A stretch of 64,000 nt of DNA. Origin: Planococcus koreensis (lineage in GTDB: Bacteria; Bacillota; Bacilli; Bacillales_A; Planococcaceae). Under the pieces are notes generated by a model. It did no database searches, had not been told where the DNA came from, and worked only from the letters and a program-made list of their open reading frames with translations. Positions 1 through 8,486 of the stretch are shown piece by piece (position 1 is the stretch's first letter; every line of letters begins with the position of its first letter). Made by a program: the position numbers and the translations under genes. The stretch lies in assembly GCF_004761975.1 (NCBI RefSeq), contig NZ_RQII01000004.1, positions 1 to 64,000 on the forward strand, written 5' to 3'.

Positions 1-661
1 CCTCACTTTCCGACCCTACTAATGCAGTACCTATGCGAACAAAAGTTGCTCCTTCTTGGGCGGCAATGACGTAATCATTGGACATACCCATAGAACATTC
101 CGTACACGGGGCGTGCTCCATCTTTTCTGCGGCCACTTGAAGTTGAAGCGATTTAAGCTCTTTGAACACAGTGCGGATCAAAGCACTGTCACTGGTGTTC
201 GGCGCCATTGTCATTAACCCGACCACCTGGATTTTATCAAAGGCTGTAAGCGAACGGATAAAATCCAGTGTCTCTTCCGGCAATATTCCGCTTTTGGTTT
301 CTTCGTTGGAGACATTCACTTGCACAAAGCATTTCAATGGTTTTTCTGCCCGTTTCTGAATTTCCTTCGCCAGGCTCAGGCGGTCAAGTGAATGGAGATA
401 GTCGATGTTATTGACGACGTCTTTCACTTTTCTGGTCTGCAGATTGCCGATATAATGCCACGAGACGCCGGCGTCTATAGATTGGAGCTTCAAGGCAAGT
501 CCTTCCGGACGGTTTTCGCCAAGATGCCGGATGCCGGCATCGATTGCTTCTTGAGTCCTTTCAACACCGACCTGTTTCGTCACCGCAATAATGTTGATCC
601 CTGGGCGGATGCTATTTAATTCGTTAGTAATATTTTCAAAAACCGGTTTTATCGCGTTCAT
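1..661 (-). CDS. ylmE: YggS/PROSC-family PLP homeostasis protein, truncated by window edge
   Basis: Pyridoxal-phosphate-binding protein of the YggS/PROSC family, which buffers PLP and affects amino-acid and B6 balance in the cytosol. About 220 codons are visible from an ATG at 659-661, preceded directly by an in-frame stop, so no longer N-terminus is possible. The expected PLP lysine is residue 29 in the strand AVTKQ; the family motifs HYIGNLQ and SMGMSND are both present. The C-terminal end lies outside the window. In B. subtilis ylmE follows pgeF (ylmD) downstream of the ftsZ region; no pgeF is present here. The gene has its own promoter and sits behind the ftsZ terminator. Confidence 0.93.
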   Translation of the reverse strand, partial: MNAIKPVFENITNELNSIRPGINIIAVTKQVGVERTQEAIDAGIRHLGENRPEGLALKLQSIDAGVSWHYIGNLQTRKVKDVVNNIDYLHSLDRLSLAKEIQKRAEKPLKCFVQVNVSNEETKSGILPEETLDFIRSLTAFDKIQVVGLMTMAPNTSDSALIRTVFKELKSLQLQVAAEKMEHAPCTECSMGMSNDYVIAAQEGATFVRIGTALVGSESE

Positions 662-775
662 TTATTCACAACTTTTCTAAGGATGTTCAATCAATCCCAA
701 TCGGCAAAAGCCCATCAAAACCAATTGCCACTAAGCCTGACCATTTATTGGCCCTGCTGCTTGAAGTTTCACTTT

Positions 776-804
776 ATTGTACCAAGTATAGGCATATTTA
801 TCAA
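776..804 (-). promoter_or_regulatory. SigA-type promoter for ylmE
   Basis: On the minus strand TTGATA (799-804), a 17-base spacer and TACAAT (776-781). It lies downstream of the ftsZ terminator and about 115 bases before the ylmE start, so ylmE can be transcribed independently of ftsZ. Confidence 0.6.
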
Positions 805-867
805 TTAAGCTCTGCCGTCATTGTCTTTCCGCTTTGGCAGCAACGCGATGACCTCTTTTAAGCGCAA

Positions 868-898
868 TAAAAAAACAGCTGCCGGTTCGGCAGCTGTT
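868..898 (-). terminator. Rho-independent terminator after ftsZ
   Basis: Eleven-base-pair stem (874-884 with 888-898), three-base loop, followed on the minus strand by a run of T. It begins within 10 bases of the ftsZ stop and closes the division operon. Confidence 0.9.
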
Positions 899-902
899 GT
901 GA

Positions 903-2081
903 TTAGCGTCTCTTTTGTCGGTTGCGCAAGAATGTCGGGATGTCTAGTGCATCATCCTGTTGTTTTTCCTGGCGCACAGGCTCTTGTTGGTAAGAAGGCG
1001 CGTGGTCTTCACGGCGCTGTTCTTCGCGGCGCGATTCACGTAGTGAAGGCGGCGGAGACTGCTGCTGGATAGACTGTACGCGGCTAGAATTCAATCCAGA
1101 GCCCCGCGGCGTTCTTGGTTGTACCTGCTCTTCGTTGAAACCTGTAGCAATTACAGTGACAACAATTTCATCTTTCAGATTGTCATTGATGACAGATCCG
1201 AAAATCATGTTTACATCTTCGTCAGATGCCGATGCAACGATGTCCGCTGCTTCTTGGACTTCGTACAAGCTCAAGTTCGATCCGCCCGTGATGTTCATAA
1301 GAACACCTTTAGCGCCATCGACGGATACTTCAAGCAACGGGCTTGAAACGGCTTTTTTCGCTGCTTCAGAAGCACGGTTTTCACCAGAAGAAACACCGAT
1401 CCCCATCAATGCAGAACCTTTATTCGACATGATTGTTTTAACGTCAGCAAAGTCAAGGTTGATCAATCCAGGAACTGCGATCAAATCTGAGATACCTTGG
1501 ACACCTTGGCGCAAAACGTTATCCGCTTCACGGAATGCTTCAAGCATCGGCGTGCTCTTGTCGACGATTTCAAGCAAACGGTCATTCGGAATGACGATAA
1601 GCGTATCAACCGATTCTTTCATCGTGCTGATTCCGCTGATTGCTTGTGTAGAACGCTTGCGGCCTTCGAAAGTGAATGGGCGTGTTACGACCCCTACCGT
1701 CAAAGCCCCAAGTTCTTTAGCGATTCCAGCGATGACTGGTGCAGCACCGGTACCAGTACCGCCGCCCATGCCGGCAGTTACGAATACCATATCCGCGCCG
1801 CGCAATGCTTCTTCAATTTGTTCTTTGCTTTCTTCAGCCGCTTTTTTGCCGACTTCAGGGTTAGCTCCAGCACCAAGGCCGCGCGTTAATTTGCCGCCGA
1901 TTTGCAGGCGGACTTCCGCTTTGGATAAGTTTAACGCTTGAGCATCAGTGTTGACTGCGATAAATTCTACACCTTGGACTCCGTGTTCGATCATGCGGTT
2001 GACAGCGTTGTTTCCGCCGCCGCCGACACCGATAACTTTAATTATTGCCATAGCATCAATTGATGTATCAAATTCCAACAT
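903..2081 (-). CDS. ftsZ: Cell division GTPase FtsZ
   Basis: Tubulin-like GTPase that polymerises into the Z ring at mid-cell and recruits the divisome. 392 aa from ATG 2081, chosen because it begins with the family's MLEFDT start and has AGGAGG eight bases upstream; an extension to 2129 has no such support. The GTP-binding signature GGGTGTG is at residues 106-112. A Gln/Arg/Glu-rich linker follows residue ~320, and the C-terminal peptide [13 protein letters not shown] is the binding site for FtsA, SepF and related partners. It lies 56 bases downstream of ftsA, very probably co-transcribed with it, and is followed by a strong terminator. Confidence 0.98.
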   Translation of the reverse strand: MLEFDTSIDAMAIIKVIGVGGGGNNAVNRMIEHGVQGVEFIAVNTDAQALNLSKAEVRLQIGGKLTRGLGAGANPEVGKKAAEESKEQIEEALRGADMVFVTAGMGGGTGTGAAPVIAGIAKELGALTVGVVTRPFTFEGRKRSTQAISGISTMKESVDTLIVIPNDRLLEIVDKSTPMLEAFREADNVLRQGVQGISDLIAVPGLINLDFADVKTIMSNKGSALMGIGVSSGENRASEAAKKAVSSPLLEVSVDGAKGVLMNITGGSNLSLYEVQEAADIVASASDEDVNMIFGSVINDNLKDEIVVTVIATGFNEEQVQPRTPRGSGLNSSRVQSIQQQSPPPSLRESRREEQRREDHAPSYQQEPVRQEKQQDDALDIPTFLRNRQKRR

Positions 2082-2137
2082 TCTTTTTCCTCCTAAAATT
2101 GCTCCGCTTTTAAAGTAAGCATGATGCAATGTTCATT

Positions 2138-3418
2138 TTATTCGAAGAATCGGTCAAACATTTTCTTAGCTTTTGAAACGACGCCTTCAGTATTTTCCTT
2201 AGGCTGTTTTGGCTGTTTTTTAGGATGGTGTTCTTGCTCGATTTTCGCTGACTCTGTCAATGCAGCGCTCGCTCCTAAACGGCCATAGAACATATCTTCC
2301 ATGTACGCGTATTGGATAAGCCCAACTGCTGTCGTGTACTGTGGTTCGCGGACGCCGATGAATTCCGGCACGAACAAACGGACACGGGTTTGAAGAATGT
2401 GGCGAGCCAATTCCGGCAGCCCTTCTAATTTCGCCATTCCGCCAGTCAATACGACGCCTCCTGGAAGGTCTTGGACGCCAAGGCGGTAAAGCTCATCTAA
2501 AATCAATTCAAAAAGTTCTTCCAGGCGGACCCCGATGATTTCAGATATGTATTTCTGGCTATATTGCTCTTTCGTATCTGAACCGATCACAGGAACTTCG
2601 AACAATTCATCTTCAGATGCATCGTCGTAGAACGCGTGGCCATGTTCCAGCTTGATCTTTTCTGCTTGTTCTGTCGGTGTTTTCAAGACGATCGATAAAT
2701 CTTTTGTGACATGCTCGCCGCCGACAGGTATGACTGATGAAGCTGTCAAGTGGCCGTCTTGGAAAACAGCGATCGATGTCGATCCTCCACCGATATCGAT
2801 GCAGGCCGTGCCGTGATTTTTTTCATCTTCAGTTAAAGCATAATAACCGGCAACCAATGGCTGCATGTAAATTTCACGAATCGAAAGGCCAGCACGTTCA
2901 ACGCATCTTAGAACGTTGTGCAAAACGGTTTTCGATGTCGTAACCATTGTACCATCCATTTCAAGGCGAATCCCAATCATACCCCGCGGATCTTTGATTT
3001 CGTCCAAATGGTCGACAATGTATTGTTCAGGAATGATGTTGACGATTTCGCGTTCTGGCGGAATTGAGATGACTTGCGCCGCATCCATTACGCGGTCCAA
3101 ATCCTCATCCGTAATTTCGCGGTCTTCGCTGTTTACGGCAACTACGCCTTTTACCGGCTGCAGCATGGCTTTATTGGCAGGAATGCCTAGAACCACTTCG
3201 TGGATCTGCTTGCCGATCATTCTCTCTGCTTGGTCGACAGCTTTTTTAATCGATTGAACTGTTGCATCTATATCAACAATCGCACCTTTTTTTATGCCAT
3301 TTGATTTTACGTTTCCTACTCCGATAACGTGCAATGATTTATTGGCCATTTCCCCGATAAGTACTTTAACGGATGACGAACCGATGTCTAGGCTTACATA
3401 TAATTCTGATTGACTCAA
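2138..3418 (-). CDS. ftsA: Cell division protein FtsA
   Basis: Actin-fold ATPase that tethers FtsZ filaments to the membrane and recruits later divisome proteins. 426 aa, normal for the family. The N-terminal strand LDIGSSSVKVLIGE is the actin phosphate-1 loop, DIGGGSTS the phosphate-2 loop, and GGMAKLEG lies in the adenosine region. The C-terminal VSKAKKMFDRFFE is an amphipathic membrane-targeting helix. The start is TTG, supported by AAGGAGGTG seven bases before it; the in-frame protein matches the family from residue 1. It is the first gene of an ftsA-ftsZ unit with its own promoter in the 101-base gap after sbp. Confidence 0.97.
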   Translation of the reverse strand: MSQSELYVSLDIGSSSVKVLIGEMANKSLHVIGVGNVKSNGIKKGAIVDIDATVQSIKKAVDQAERMIGKQIHEVVLGIPANKAMLQPVKGVVAVNSEDREITDEDLDRVMDAAQVISIPPEREIVNIIPEQYIVDHLDEIKDPRGMIGIRLEMDGTMVTTSKTVLHNVLRCVERAGLSIREIYMQPLVAGYYALTEDEKNHGTACIDIGGGSTSIAVFQDGHLTASSVIPVGGEHVTKDLSIVLKTPTEQAEKIKLEHGHAFYDDASEDELFEVPVIGSDTKEQYSQKYISEIIGVRLEELFELILDELYRLGVQDLPGGVVLTGGMAKLEGLPELARHILQTRVRLFVPEFIGVREPQYTTAVGLIQYAYMEDMFYGRLGASAALTESAKIEQEHHPKKQPKQPKENTEGVVSKAKKMFDRFFE

Positions 3419-3454
3419 TTCGTGGCACCTCCTTAAATTAACTTCATTAGTTTC

Positions 3455-3483
3455 ATTCTATTGTAAATTGTGCACCTTGTCTA
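3455..3483 (-). promoter_or_regulatory. SigA-type promoter for ftsA-ftsZ
   Basis: Minus-strand TAGACA (3478-3483), 17-base spacer, TAGAAT (3455-3460), about 40 bases before the ftsA start. It would let ftsAZ be expressed independently of the long upstream operon, as is known for ftsAZ in B. subtilis. Confidence 0.55.
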
Positions 3484-3519
3484 AGCAAAACAGCAGAAGT
3501 TTGTAAATTTCCTTACAAT

Positions 3520-3885
3520 TCACCCCTGTGTTTCGCGCAATTCTTTTTTCTCTGCCCATTTCGTCAAAATTATGCGCCGGATGACAGCGATATTCTGGAA
3601 CAGCCGCACACCGAATGCAAAAATGGCAGCGAGGTAAAGATCCACTCCTAAATGCACCCCTAAGAAAGCGAGGCCGGCGGCAAGGGCGATGTTAAAGAAA
3701 AAACCCGATACAAATACCTTATCATCATACACCTGCTGTAAATGGGCCCTTATTCCCCCGAACAATGTATCCAGGGAGGCCAGAACCGCTATCGACAGAT
3801 AGTTCGCATATTCAGGAGGGATTTGGATGTCCGTCAGCAATCCTAATGATATTCCCAATATTAAGCCCAAAATGGATAGCCACAT
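3520..3885 (-). CDS. sbp: Small basic protein Sbp (DUF1290)
   Basis: Small integral membrane protein found directly upstream of ftsA in Bacillales and related groups; its biochemical role is unknown. 121 aa, the same length as the B. subtilis protein. Three or four hydrophobic segments are visible (about residues 2-17, 28-42, 62-80 and 83-99) and the C-terminal tail is basic (RRIILTKWAEKKELRE). It follows the second DUF881 gene by five bases, so it belongs to the same transcript, and is followed by a 101-base gap holding the ftsA promoter. Confidence 0.92.
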   Translation of the reverse strand: MWLSILGLILGISLGLLTDIQIPPEYANYLSIAVLASLDTLFGGIRAHLQQVYDDKVFVSGFFFNIALAAGLAFLGVHLGVDLYLAAIFAFGVRLFQNIAVIRRIILTKWAEKKELRETQG

Positions 3886-3890
3886 CTATA

Positions 3891-4604
3891 CTACTCCTTT
3901 GCTTCCTCTAGCAGATTATAATCAATGTCTTTGCCGTACGCTTCGATTGCCAATTCAGCAGTCGGTTCTGATACTTCAACGATCAGATCGTCGATATAGA
4001 AATCATCGCGCAGCGGAGACGACAGCAAATGGTTATAAAGCGTTTCTGTGTCTTCCATGGAATTCGCTACGATTTTTATGTTGAACGGCGGCGTCTGGAT
4101 TGGCACCGTGTTCACCGTCGTCCTGCCGTTGATGTCACGGATTGCCGTTGTATTGACTATCCGGTTGCCATCGATCGATACATATAATCCATTAAATCGG
4201 TTGATTTCGTTTACAAACCGGATCAGCAAGTCAGGAGCAATGCCTTCGATATTCTGCCCCAAAGCGACCGCTTCAGGCGAAGGTTCTATTGACACCTCAA
4301 TTCCTGGGCCGGCCGTTTCCGTAAGCCCCGCAGTCTTTCGCAAATCCTCTACCGTTTCGACTAATGCCTGTTCCGGGCTCTGGTCCGCCGCGTCTTCGTA
4401 CTTGGATAAAGTTTCTGACAGCTGGCCGATTTCCGATAGCAATTCCGAGTGGAGCTGCTTTTCACGCGAAAGTTCCTGCCGCACTTCCCAAACATCGCGC
4501 GTATCCCGTGAGTTCGGTTCGTTCAAGGTATTGTATTGGATGGCCGTCATTAAGCCGATGATGAATAAAATCAGCGAAAACCGGAAAGATATGATTTTTT
4601 TCAT
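3891..4604 (-). CDS. DUF881 family membrane-anchored protein (second copy)
   Basis: 237 aa protein with one N-terminal membrane helix (about residues 5-22), a coiled-coil segment (about 40-95) and a DUF881 domain on the outside. The family is encoded between divIB and ftsA in Bacillales (YlxW/YlxX type); function is unknown but its placement suggests a role at the division site. ATG 4604 has GGGGAG upstream. The preceding gene encodes a paralogue with the same architecture, so this is a tandem duplication retained as in B. subtilis. Gap to sbp is five bases. Confidence 0.9.
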   Translation of the reverse strand: MKKIISFRFSLILFIIGLMTAIQYNTLNEPNSRDTRDVWEVRQELSREKQLHSELLSEIGQLSETLSKYEDAADQSPEQALVETVEDLRKTAGLTETAGPGIEVSIEPSPEAVALGQNIEGIAPDLLIRFVNEINRFNGLYVSIDGNRIVNTTAIRDINGRTTVNTVPIQTPPFNIKIVANSMEDTETLYNHLLSSPLRDDFYIDDLIVEVSEPTAELAIEAYGKDIDYNLLEEAKE

Positions 4605-4620
4605 GATGGCTCCCCTTTAC

Positions 4621-5343
4621 TCAAGATTCTGATAGCATGGCAGGCATGGATATTTTCTGGCCCATATCCAGCGTGACGATGATATTATCGTTGAGCAGCT
4701 GATCCATGACGCCGCCTGAAAGTTTCATGGAAGATTCGAGCACATCGGATTTGCCGATCGCTTCAATTGTAAACGGTGCCGGATACTGAACGCCATCGAC
4801 CGTTATTACCGGTCCAGTGCAGACAATATAGGAATTTCCATCTATGCGCTGGCCATTGACGGAAATGGCTTGCGCTCCGGAAATGTAAAGCTCGTTGATG
4901 ACTTGGAACACATGGCTTTCATGGACGATATAATCGTTCGGGTTTTCCGAATTGCCATCATATTCGCCGTCCTGCAGCGTCACTTTCAAGCCGTCCCCTT
5001 CCACTGGCAGAGCTCCGACATAGCGGCGCAGCGATTCTGCTTCATCCGCATAATCACTGAACCGGTCTGGCCCATCAGAAAAAGATTGCTCGTATTTCTG
5101 GACTGCCGCCTGTTTTTCTTCCAATTCGGCCCGCAGGTCTTTATTTCGTTCTTGTTGTTCGATCAATTGGCCGCGGAAGCGCTCTTCTTGCTCGAAAAAT
5201 GCACCGCCTGTGTAGCCGCTCTTGTTTTTTTCAGCTTGGGATAGGCTGAAGGAATAAGCCATGATAAAGCCCAACACCAGAAAAACCAGCGAAAAAATAA
5301 TTGATTTGCTGAAACGCCGATTACTCTTCTTCGGGTTCTTCAT
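4621..5343 (-). CDS. DUF881 family membrane-anchored protein (first copy)
   Basis: Paralogue of the next gene: short basic N-terminus, one membrane helix (about residues 13-32), a coiled coil rich in Glu/Gln/Arg (about 45-85) and the DUF881 domain with the recognisable ISVNGQRI and GPVITVDG segments. ATG 5343 (240 aa) is placed by the AAGG Shine-Dalgarno motif in the tail of divIB; the adjacent ATG 5346 is an alternative. The gene starts inside divIB, overlapping by about 23 bases, which implies translational coupling. No enzyme motif is seen; the role is not established for this family. Confidence 0.88.
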   Translation of the reverse strand: MKNPKKSNRRFSKSIIFSLVFLVLGFIMAYSFSLSQAEKNKSGYTGGAFFEQEERFRGQLIEQQERNKDLRAELEEKQAAVQKYEQSFSDGPDRFSDYADEAESLRRYVGALPVEGDGLKVTLQDGEYDGNSENPNDYIVHESHVFQVINELYISGAQAISVNGQRIDGNSYIVCTGPVITVDGVQYPAPFTIEAIGKSDVLESSMKLSGGVMDQLLNDNIIVTLDMGQKISMPAMLSES

Positions 5344-6103
5344 CATCTTCACCTTCTTTCGGAGGCCCGTACATGTCGTCATATGAGCGGAAGAAGATTC
5401 CGACCTCCATGTCAATTACGCCTTTTTGCCCTTCATCGAGCTGCGCAATAACTGAGGGGTAATAATTCAGTTTTTCCGCCAACGTGCTTAACGTCCCTTT
5501 GACTTCGTTGCCATCGTTCATATACAGGCTCACCAAAGGTGAACTTTCTTCCGGATTCAACGTAATCTGGGAAATGAGGTTATAAACCTCAGAATCGACG
5601 TCGGTTAACTGCGCCGCTAGTTTCTGGCGGGTTTCATCATTTTCAAAATTGGTGAAAATCGGACCGCTGACTGAATCTACGGGCTTTTCCAAAGCATATC
5701 CGTTTGATAAAACCATCTGATAACCGGTTTCGTTATCCAGGTAGCCTATTTTTTCGTGTTCTGCAATGTAGATTTCCAAACCAGTCAACCATTTTTTTTC
5801 GACCCTTGAAGCTTTTACCCATTCGAGGCCGTTCAATTTTTCTTCAATCTCTTTTTCAGTGAAGCTCCACATCGAATCTCCAAATTCCAGGCCGCTGGCT
5901 TGCTGGTAATCGACCGGCGCGTAAAGATTAGCGCCCGCCACCGCAACATCCTGAAGTTTGCTGTATTTTGTCTGGCTGTAGATGGCCACAACCAGCAACA
6001 AAAGAAAAATGGTCAGCAGCGCCACGAACTTGCGATTGGTTCTTTTTTTCCGCCGCTCACGGAGCGTCGGGATGCGTTCTTCGATATCAATCACTTTGTC
6101 CAT
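5321..6103 (-). CDS. divIB: Cell division protein DivIB/FtsQ
   Basis: Bitopic divisome protein that forms the FtsQ-FtsB-FtsL (DivIB-DivIC-FtsL) complex and regulates septal peptidoglycan synthesis. 260 aa: basic cytoplasmic N-terminus with RERRKKRTNRK, one transmembrane helix (about residues 26-43), then an extracellular POTRA domain beginning at DVAVAGANLY and the FtsQ-type domain (VEKKWLTGLEIYIAE). The C-terminus is a short acidic tail. Start ATG 6103 has AAGGAG upstream. In B. subtilis murB separates murG from divIB; here divIB directly follows murD. Confidence 0.95.
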   Translation of the reverse strand: MDKVIDIEERIPTLRERRKKRTNRKFVALLTIFLLLLVVAIYSQTKYSKLQDVAVAGANLYAPVDYQQASGLEFGDSMWSFTEKEIEEKLNGLEWVKASRVEKKWLTGLEIYIAEHEKIGYLDNETGYQMVLSNGYALEKPVDSVSGPIFTNFENDETRQKLAAQLTDVDSEVYNLISQITLNPEESSPLVSLYMNDGNEVKGTLSTLAEKLNYYPSVIAQLDEGQKGVIDMEVGIFFRSYDDMYGPPKEGEDDEEPEEE

Positions 6104-6122
6104 ACTCGCTGCTCCTTATCTT

Positions 6123-7487
6123 TTAGTCGTTTGCTTGCGTTACACGCTGTACCGCATCGATAAACGCATCGCCGCGGATTTCAAAATTTTCATACTGGTC
6201 CCAGCTTGCACAAGCCGGTGATAATAATACCGTGTCGCCGCTTTGTGAGTTGCCGACCGCTTTTTCAACGGCTTCCAGCATATCTTCCGCTTTTGCGACT
6301 GTTGGAACTCCGTTAGCCGATGCGAATTCCGCAAACCGGCCGGCAGTTTCGCCAAATGTAATAAGCGCTTTGACCCGAGGCATGAACGGACGCAATTCTT
6401 CCAAAGAATGATTGCGTTCGAGCCCGCCGGCCAACAAAATGATTTGGCCTGGGAAAGCCTCCAAAGCACTTTTCGTAGCAAGTGCATTTGTCGCTTTCGA
6501 GTCGTTGTAGAATTTGCGCCCTTTCCATTCAAGGACGAATTGTGAACGGTGCTTTACACCTGTAAATGACGTCAGGACGCGGATAATAGTTTCTTTCGTG
6601 CCGCCCCATAATAACGCAGCCGCTGTGGCTGCTAAAATATTTTCTAAATTATGCTGGCCGCCTAACAAGATTTTCGAACGTTCAATCAAGGCCTCGCCTT
6701 GCCAGTAGATAAAGCGGTCATCCGCACTGATGCTTTCTTCCGTGCGGCCTTTCAGCGTGAACGGAATCAATTGTGCACGGCATCCAGCCGCGAAATCAGC
6801 AAGCATAGGCTGGTCTGCATTGTAGATGAAAAAATCTTCAGGAAGCTGATTGGCTGCGATTTTCATTTTTGATCCGACGTAATCACCCGCTGTACCGTGG
6901 TAATCCAAATGAGCTTCATACAGGTTTGTAATGATTGCAATATGAGGACGGAACTTTTCAACGCCTTTTAATTGGAACGACGAAAGTTCTGTGACGATGA
7001 CGTTATCCGGTGTTGCTTTTTCCGCCACACCGCTTGCGACTGTACCGATATTGCCCGCAATCAAAGGCTTTTTCTTATCCTGGTTAAGCATATGGAACAA
7101 CAGCGTCGTTGTGGTCGTTTTGCCGTTCGAACCGGTGATGCCGATAAACGGCGCTTCACTGATCAAATAAGCAAGTTCGATTTCTGTCCAGATTGGAATC
7201 CCTTTTTCGACAGCGGACTCAATGATGACGTTGGAATACGGAATTCCTGGGTTTTTGACAACCAATTCAAATCCTTCATCAAGCAAATCTTCTGGATGCC
7301 TTCCGCAAATGACCGTAACGCCCAAATTCAATAATTCCTGAGCTTCCGGGTTCGCTTCGAATGGCTTTGAATCATTCACTGTAACAAATGCACCTAACTG
7401 ATGCAGGATGCGCGCCGCTGTAAAGCCGCTTTTCGCTAATCCAAGCACCAACACTTTTTTATGGAAAACCTGTTCAACTTGTTTCAT
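6123..7487 (-). CDS. murD: UDP-N-acetylmuramoylalanine--D-glutamate ligase MurD
   Basis: Cytosolic ATP-dependent ligase adding D-glutamate to UDP-MurNAc-L-Ala during peptidoglycan precursor synthesis. 454 aa from ATG 7487. An N-terminal Rossmann-like domain (VLVLGLAKSG) is followed by the central ATPase with P-loop GITGSNGKTTT (residues 116-126), the ELSSFQL segment, and the C-terminal ligase domain with YNDSKATN and LSPACASWDQ. The start lies two bases after the mraY stop, and the mraY tail supplies the GAGG motif, so the two are coupled. murE, normally upstream of mraY, is absent from the cluster. Confidence 0.97.
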   Translation of the reverse strand: MKQVEQVFHKKVLVLGLAKSGFTAARILHQLGAFVTVNDSKPFEANPEAQELLNLGVTVICGRHPEDLLDEGFELVVKNPGIPYSNVIIESAVEKGIPIWTEIELAYLISEAPFIGITGSNGKTTTTTLLFHMLNQDKKKPLIAGNIGTVASGVAEKATPDNVIVTELSSFQLKGVEKFRPHIAIITNLYEAHLDYHGTAGDYVGSKMKIAANQLPEDFFIYNADQPMLADFAAGCRAQLIPFTLKGRTEESISADDRFIYWQGEALIERSKILLGGQHNLENILAATAAALLWGGTKETIIRVLTSFTGVKHRSQFVLEWKGRKFYNDSKATNALATKSALEAFPGQIILLAGGLERNHSLEELRPFMPRVKALITFGETAGRFAEFASANGVPTVAKAEDMLEAVEKAVGNSQSGDTVLLSPACASWDQYENFEIRGDAFIDAVQRVTQAND

Positions 7488-7488
7488 T

Positions 7489-8457
7489 TTATAAAACCTC
7501 CAGCGCAACTGCGATAACCGCTGCAGCAAGCCCTACTGCCCAAAAGACAGTAACGACTTTCCATTCGGACCAGCCGCTCAATTCGAAATGGTGGTGAATC
7601 GGACTCATTTTGAAAATCCGCTTTTTTCTTAATTTGAAACTGCCGACCTGCAAAATAACAGACGCCGTTTCAATGACGAAGACCAAGCCGATGATGAGCA
7701 GCAGCAATTCCTGCTTCAACAAAATCGAGACCATTGCAAGAGCCCCTCCGAGGGCAAGAGATCCCGTGTCGCCCATAAAGACTTTAGCCGGGTATTTATT
7801 GAACACCAGAAAGCCTAAGAGCGCGCCTGCTACCGCGAAGGTGAACATGGCAATGCCTTCTTGTTCCTGTATGATGGCAATGACGCCGAACGCAGCAAAA
7901 GCGATTGATGCAGTTCCAGCCACTAATCCGTCCAGGCCATCTGTCAAATTGACGGCGTTCGAGAAGCCGACAAGCCAGAATATGATAAATAACACATACA
8001 GCATAGATAACTCGATAGAGAAATCAGTGAACGGAATATACACCGCTGTGTCGAATTCAGTGCCGTTCAATAGGAAAAACGAAATAACGGCAATAACGAT
8101 CTGGGCAATCAATTTTTGCAGTGATGTCAACCCGAGATTCCGCTTCAAGACCACTTTGATAAAGTCGTCCAAAAATCCGATCAACCCGTAGCCGAATAAA
8201 ACCAGCAGCAGGATGGTGATTTCCTGTGACATCCGGTCCGCAAAAAGCGCGACCCCCAATACAGTAATGATGATCGCGATCAAGTAGACAAGGCCGCCCA
8301 TTGTAGGCGTCCCCGTTTTTTTCATATGGGACTCTGGCCCCTCTTCACGGATGCTCTGGCCAAATTTCATCCTTCTTAAAAGCGGGATAAAAATAGGCAT
8401 TAAGGCAACCGTGAGCAAAAAAGCAATTCCAAATCCAAGCAATATATATCCATTCAT
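7489..8457 (-). CDS. mraY: Phospho-N-acetylmuramoyl-pentapeptide-transferase MraY
   Basis: Integral membrane enzyme transferring phospho-MurNAc-pentapeptide to undecaprenyl phosphate, forming lipid I. 322 aa with about ten transmembrane segments. Family motifs seen: GTPTMGG near residue 50, GFLDDFIKV (catalytic Asp pair region), [12 protein letters not shown], and [11 protein letters not shown]. The HHHFE cluster near the C-terminus (MSPIHHHFE) is characteristic. An AAAGGAG motif precedes ATG 8457 at slightly long spacing. It sits between pbpB and murD. Confidence 0.97.
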   Translation of the reverse strand: MNGYILLGFGIAFLLTVALMPIFIPLLRRMKFGQSIREEGPESHMKKTGTPTMGGLVYLIAIIITVLGVALFADRMSQEITILLLVLFGYGLIGFLDDFIKVVLKRNLGLTSLQKLIAQIVIAVISFFLLNGTEFDTAVYIPFTDFSIELSMLYVLFIIFWLVGFSNAVNLTDGLDGLVAGTASIAFAAFGVIAIIQEQEGIAMFTFAVAGALLGFLVFNKYPAKVFMGDTGSLALGGALAMVSILLKQELLLLIIGLVFVIETASVILQVGSFKLRKKRIFKMSPIHHHFELSGWSEWKVVTVFWAVGLAAAVIAVALEVL

Positions 8458-8486
8458 GTTAGCAAAGAGCTCCTTTAAACATTAAA

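Noticed and set aside
1135-1941. Long open frame on the plus strand opposite ftsZ
   Set aside because: Composition mirrors the ftsZ codons, there is no ribosome-binding site, and ftsZ on the other strand is certain.
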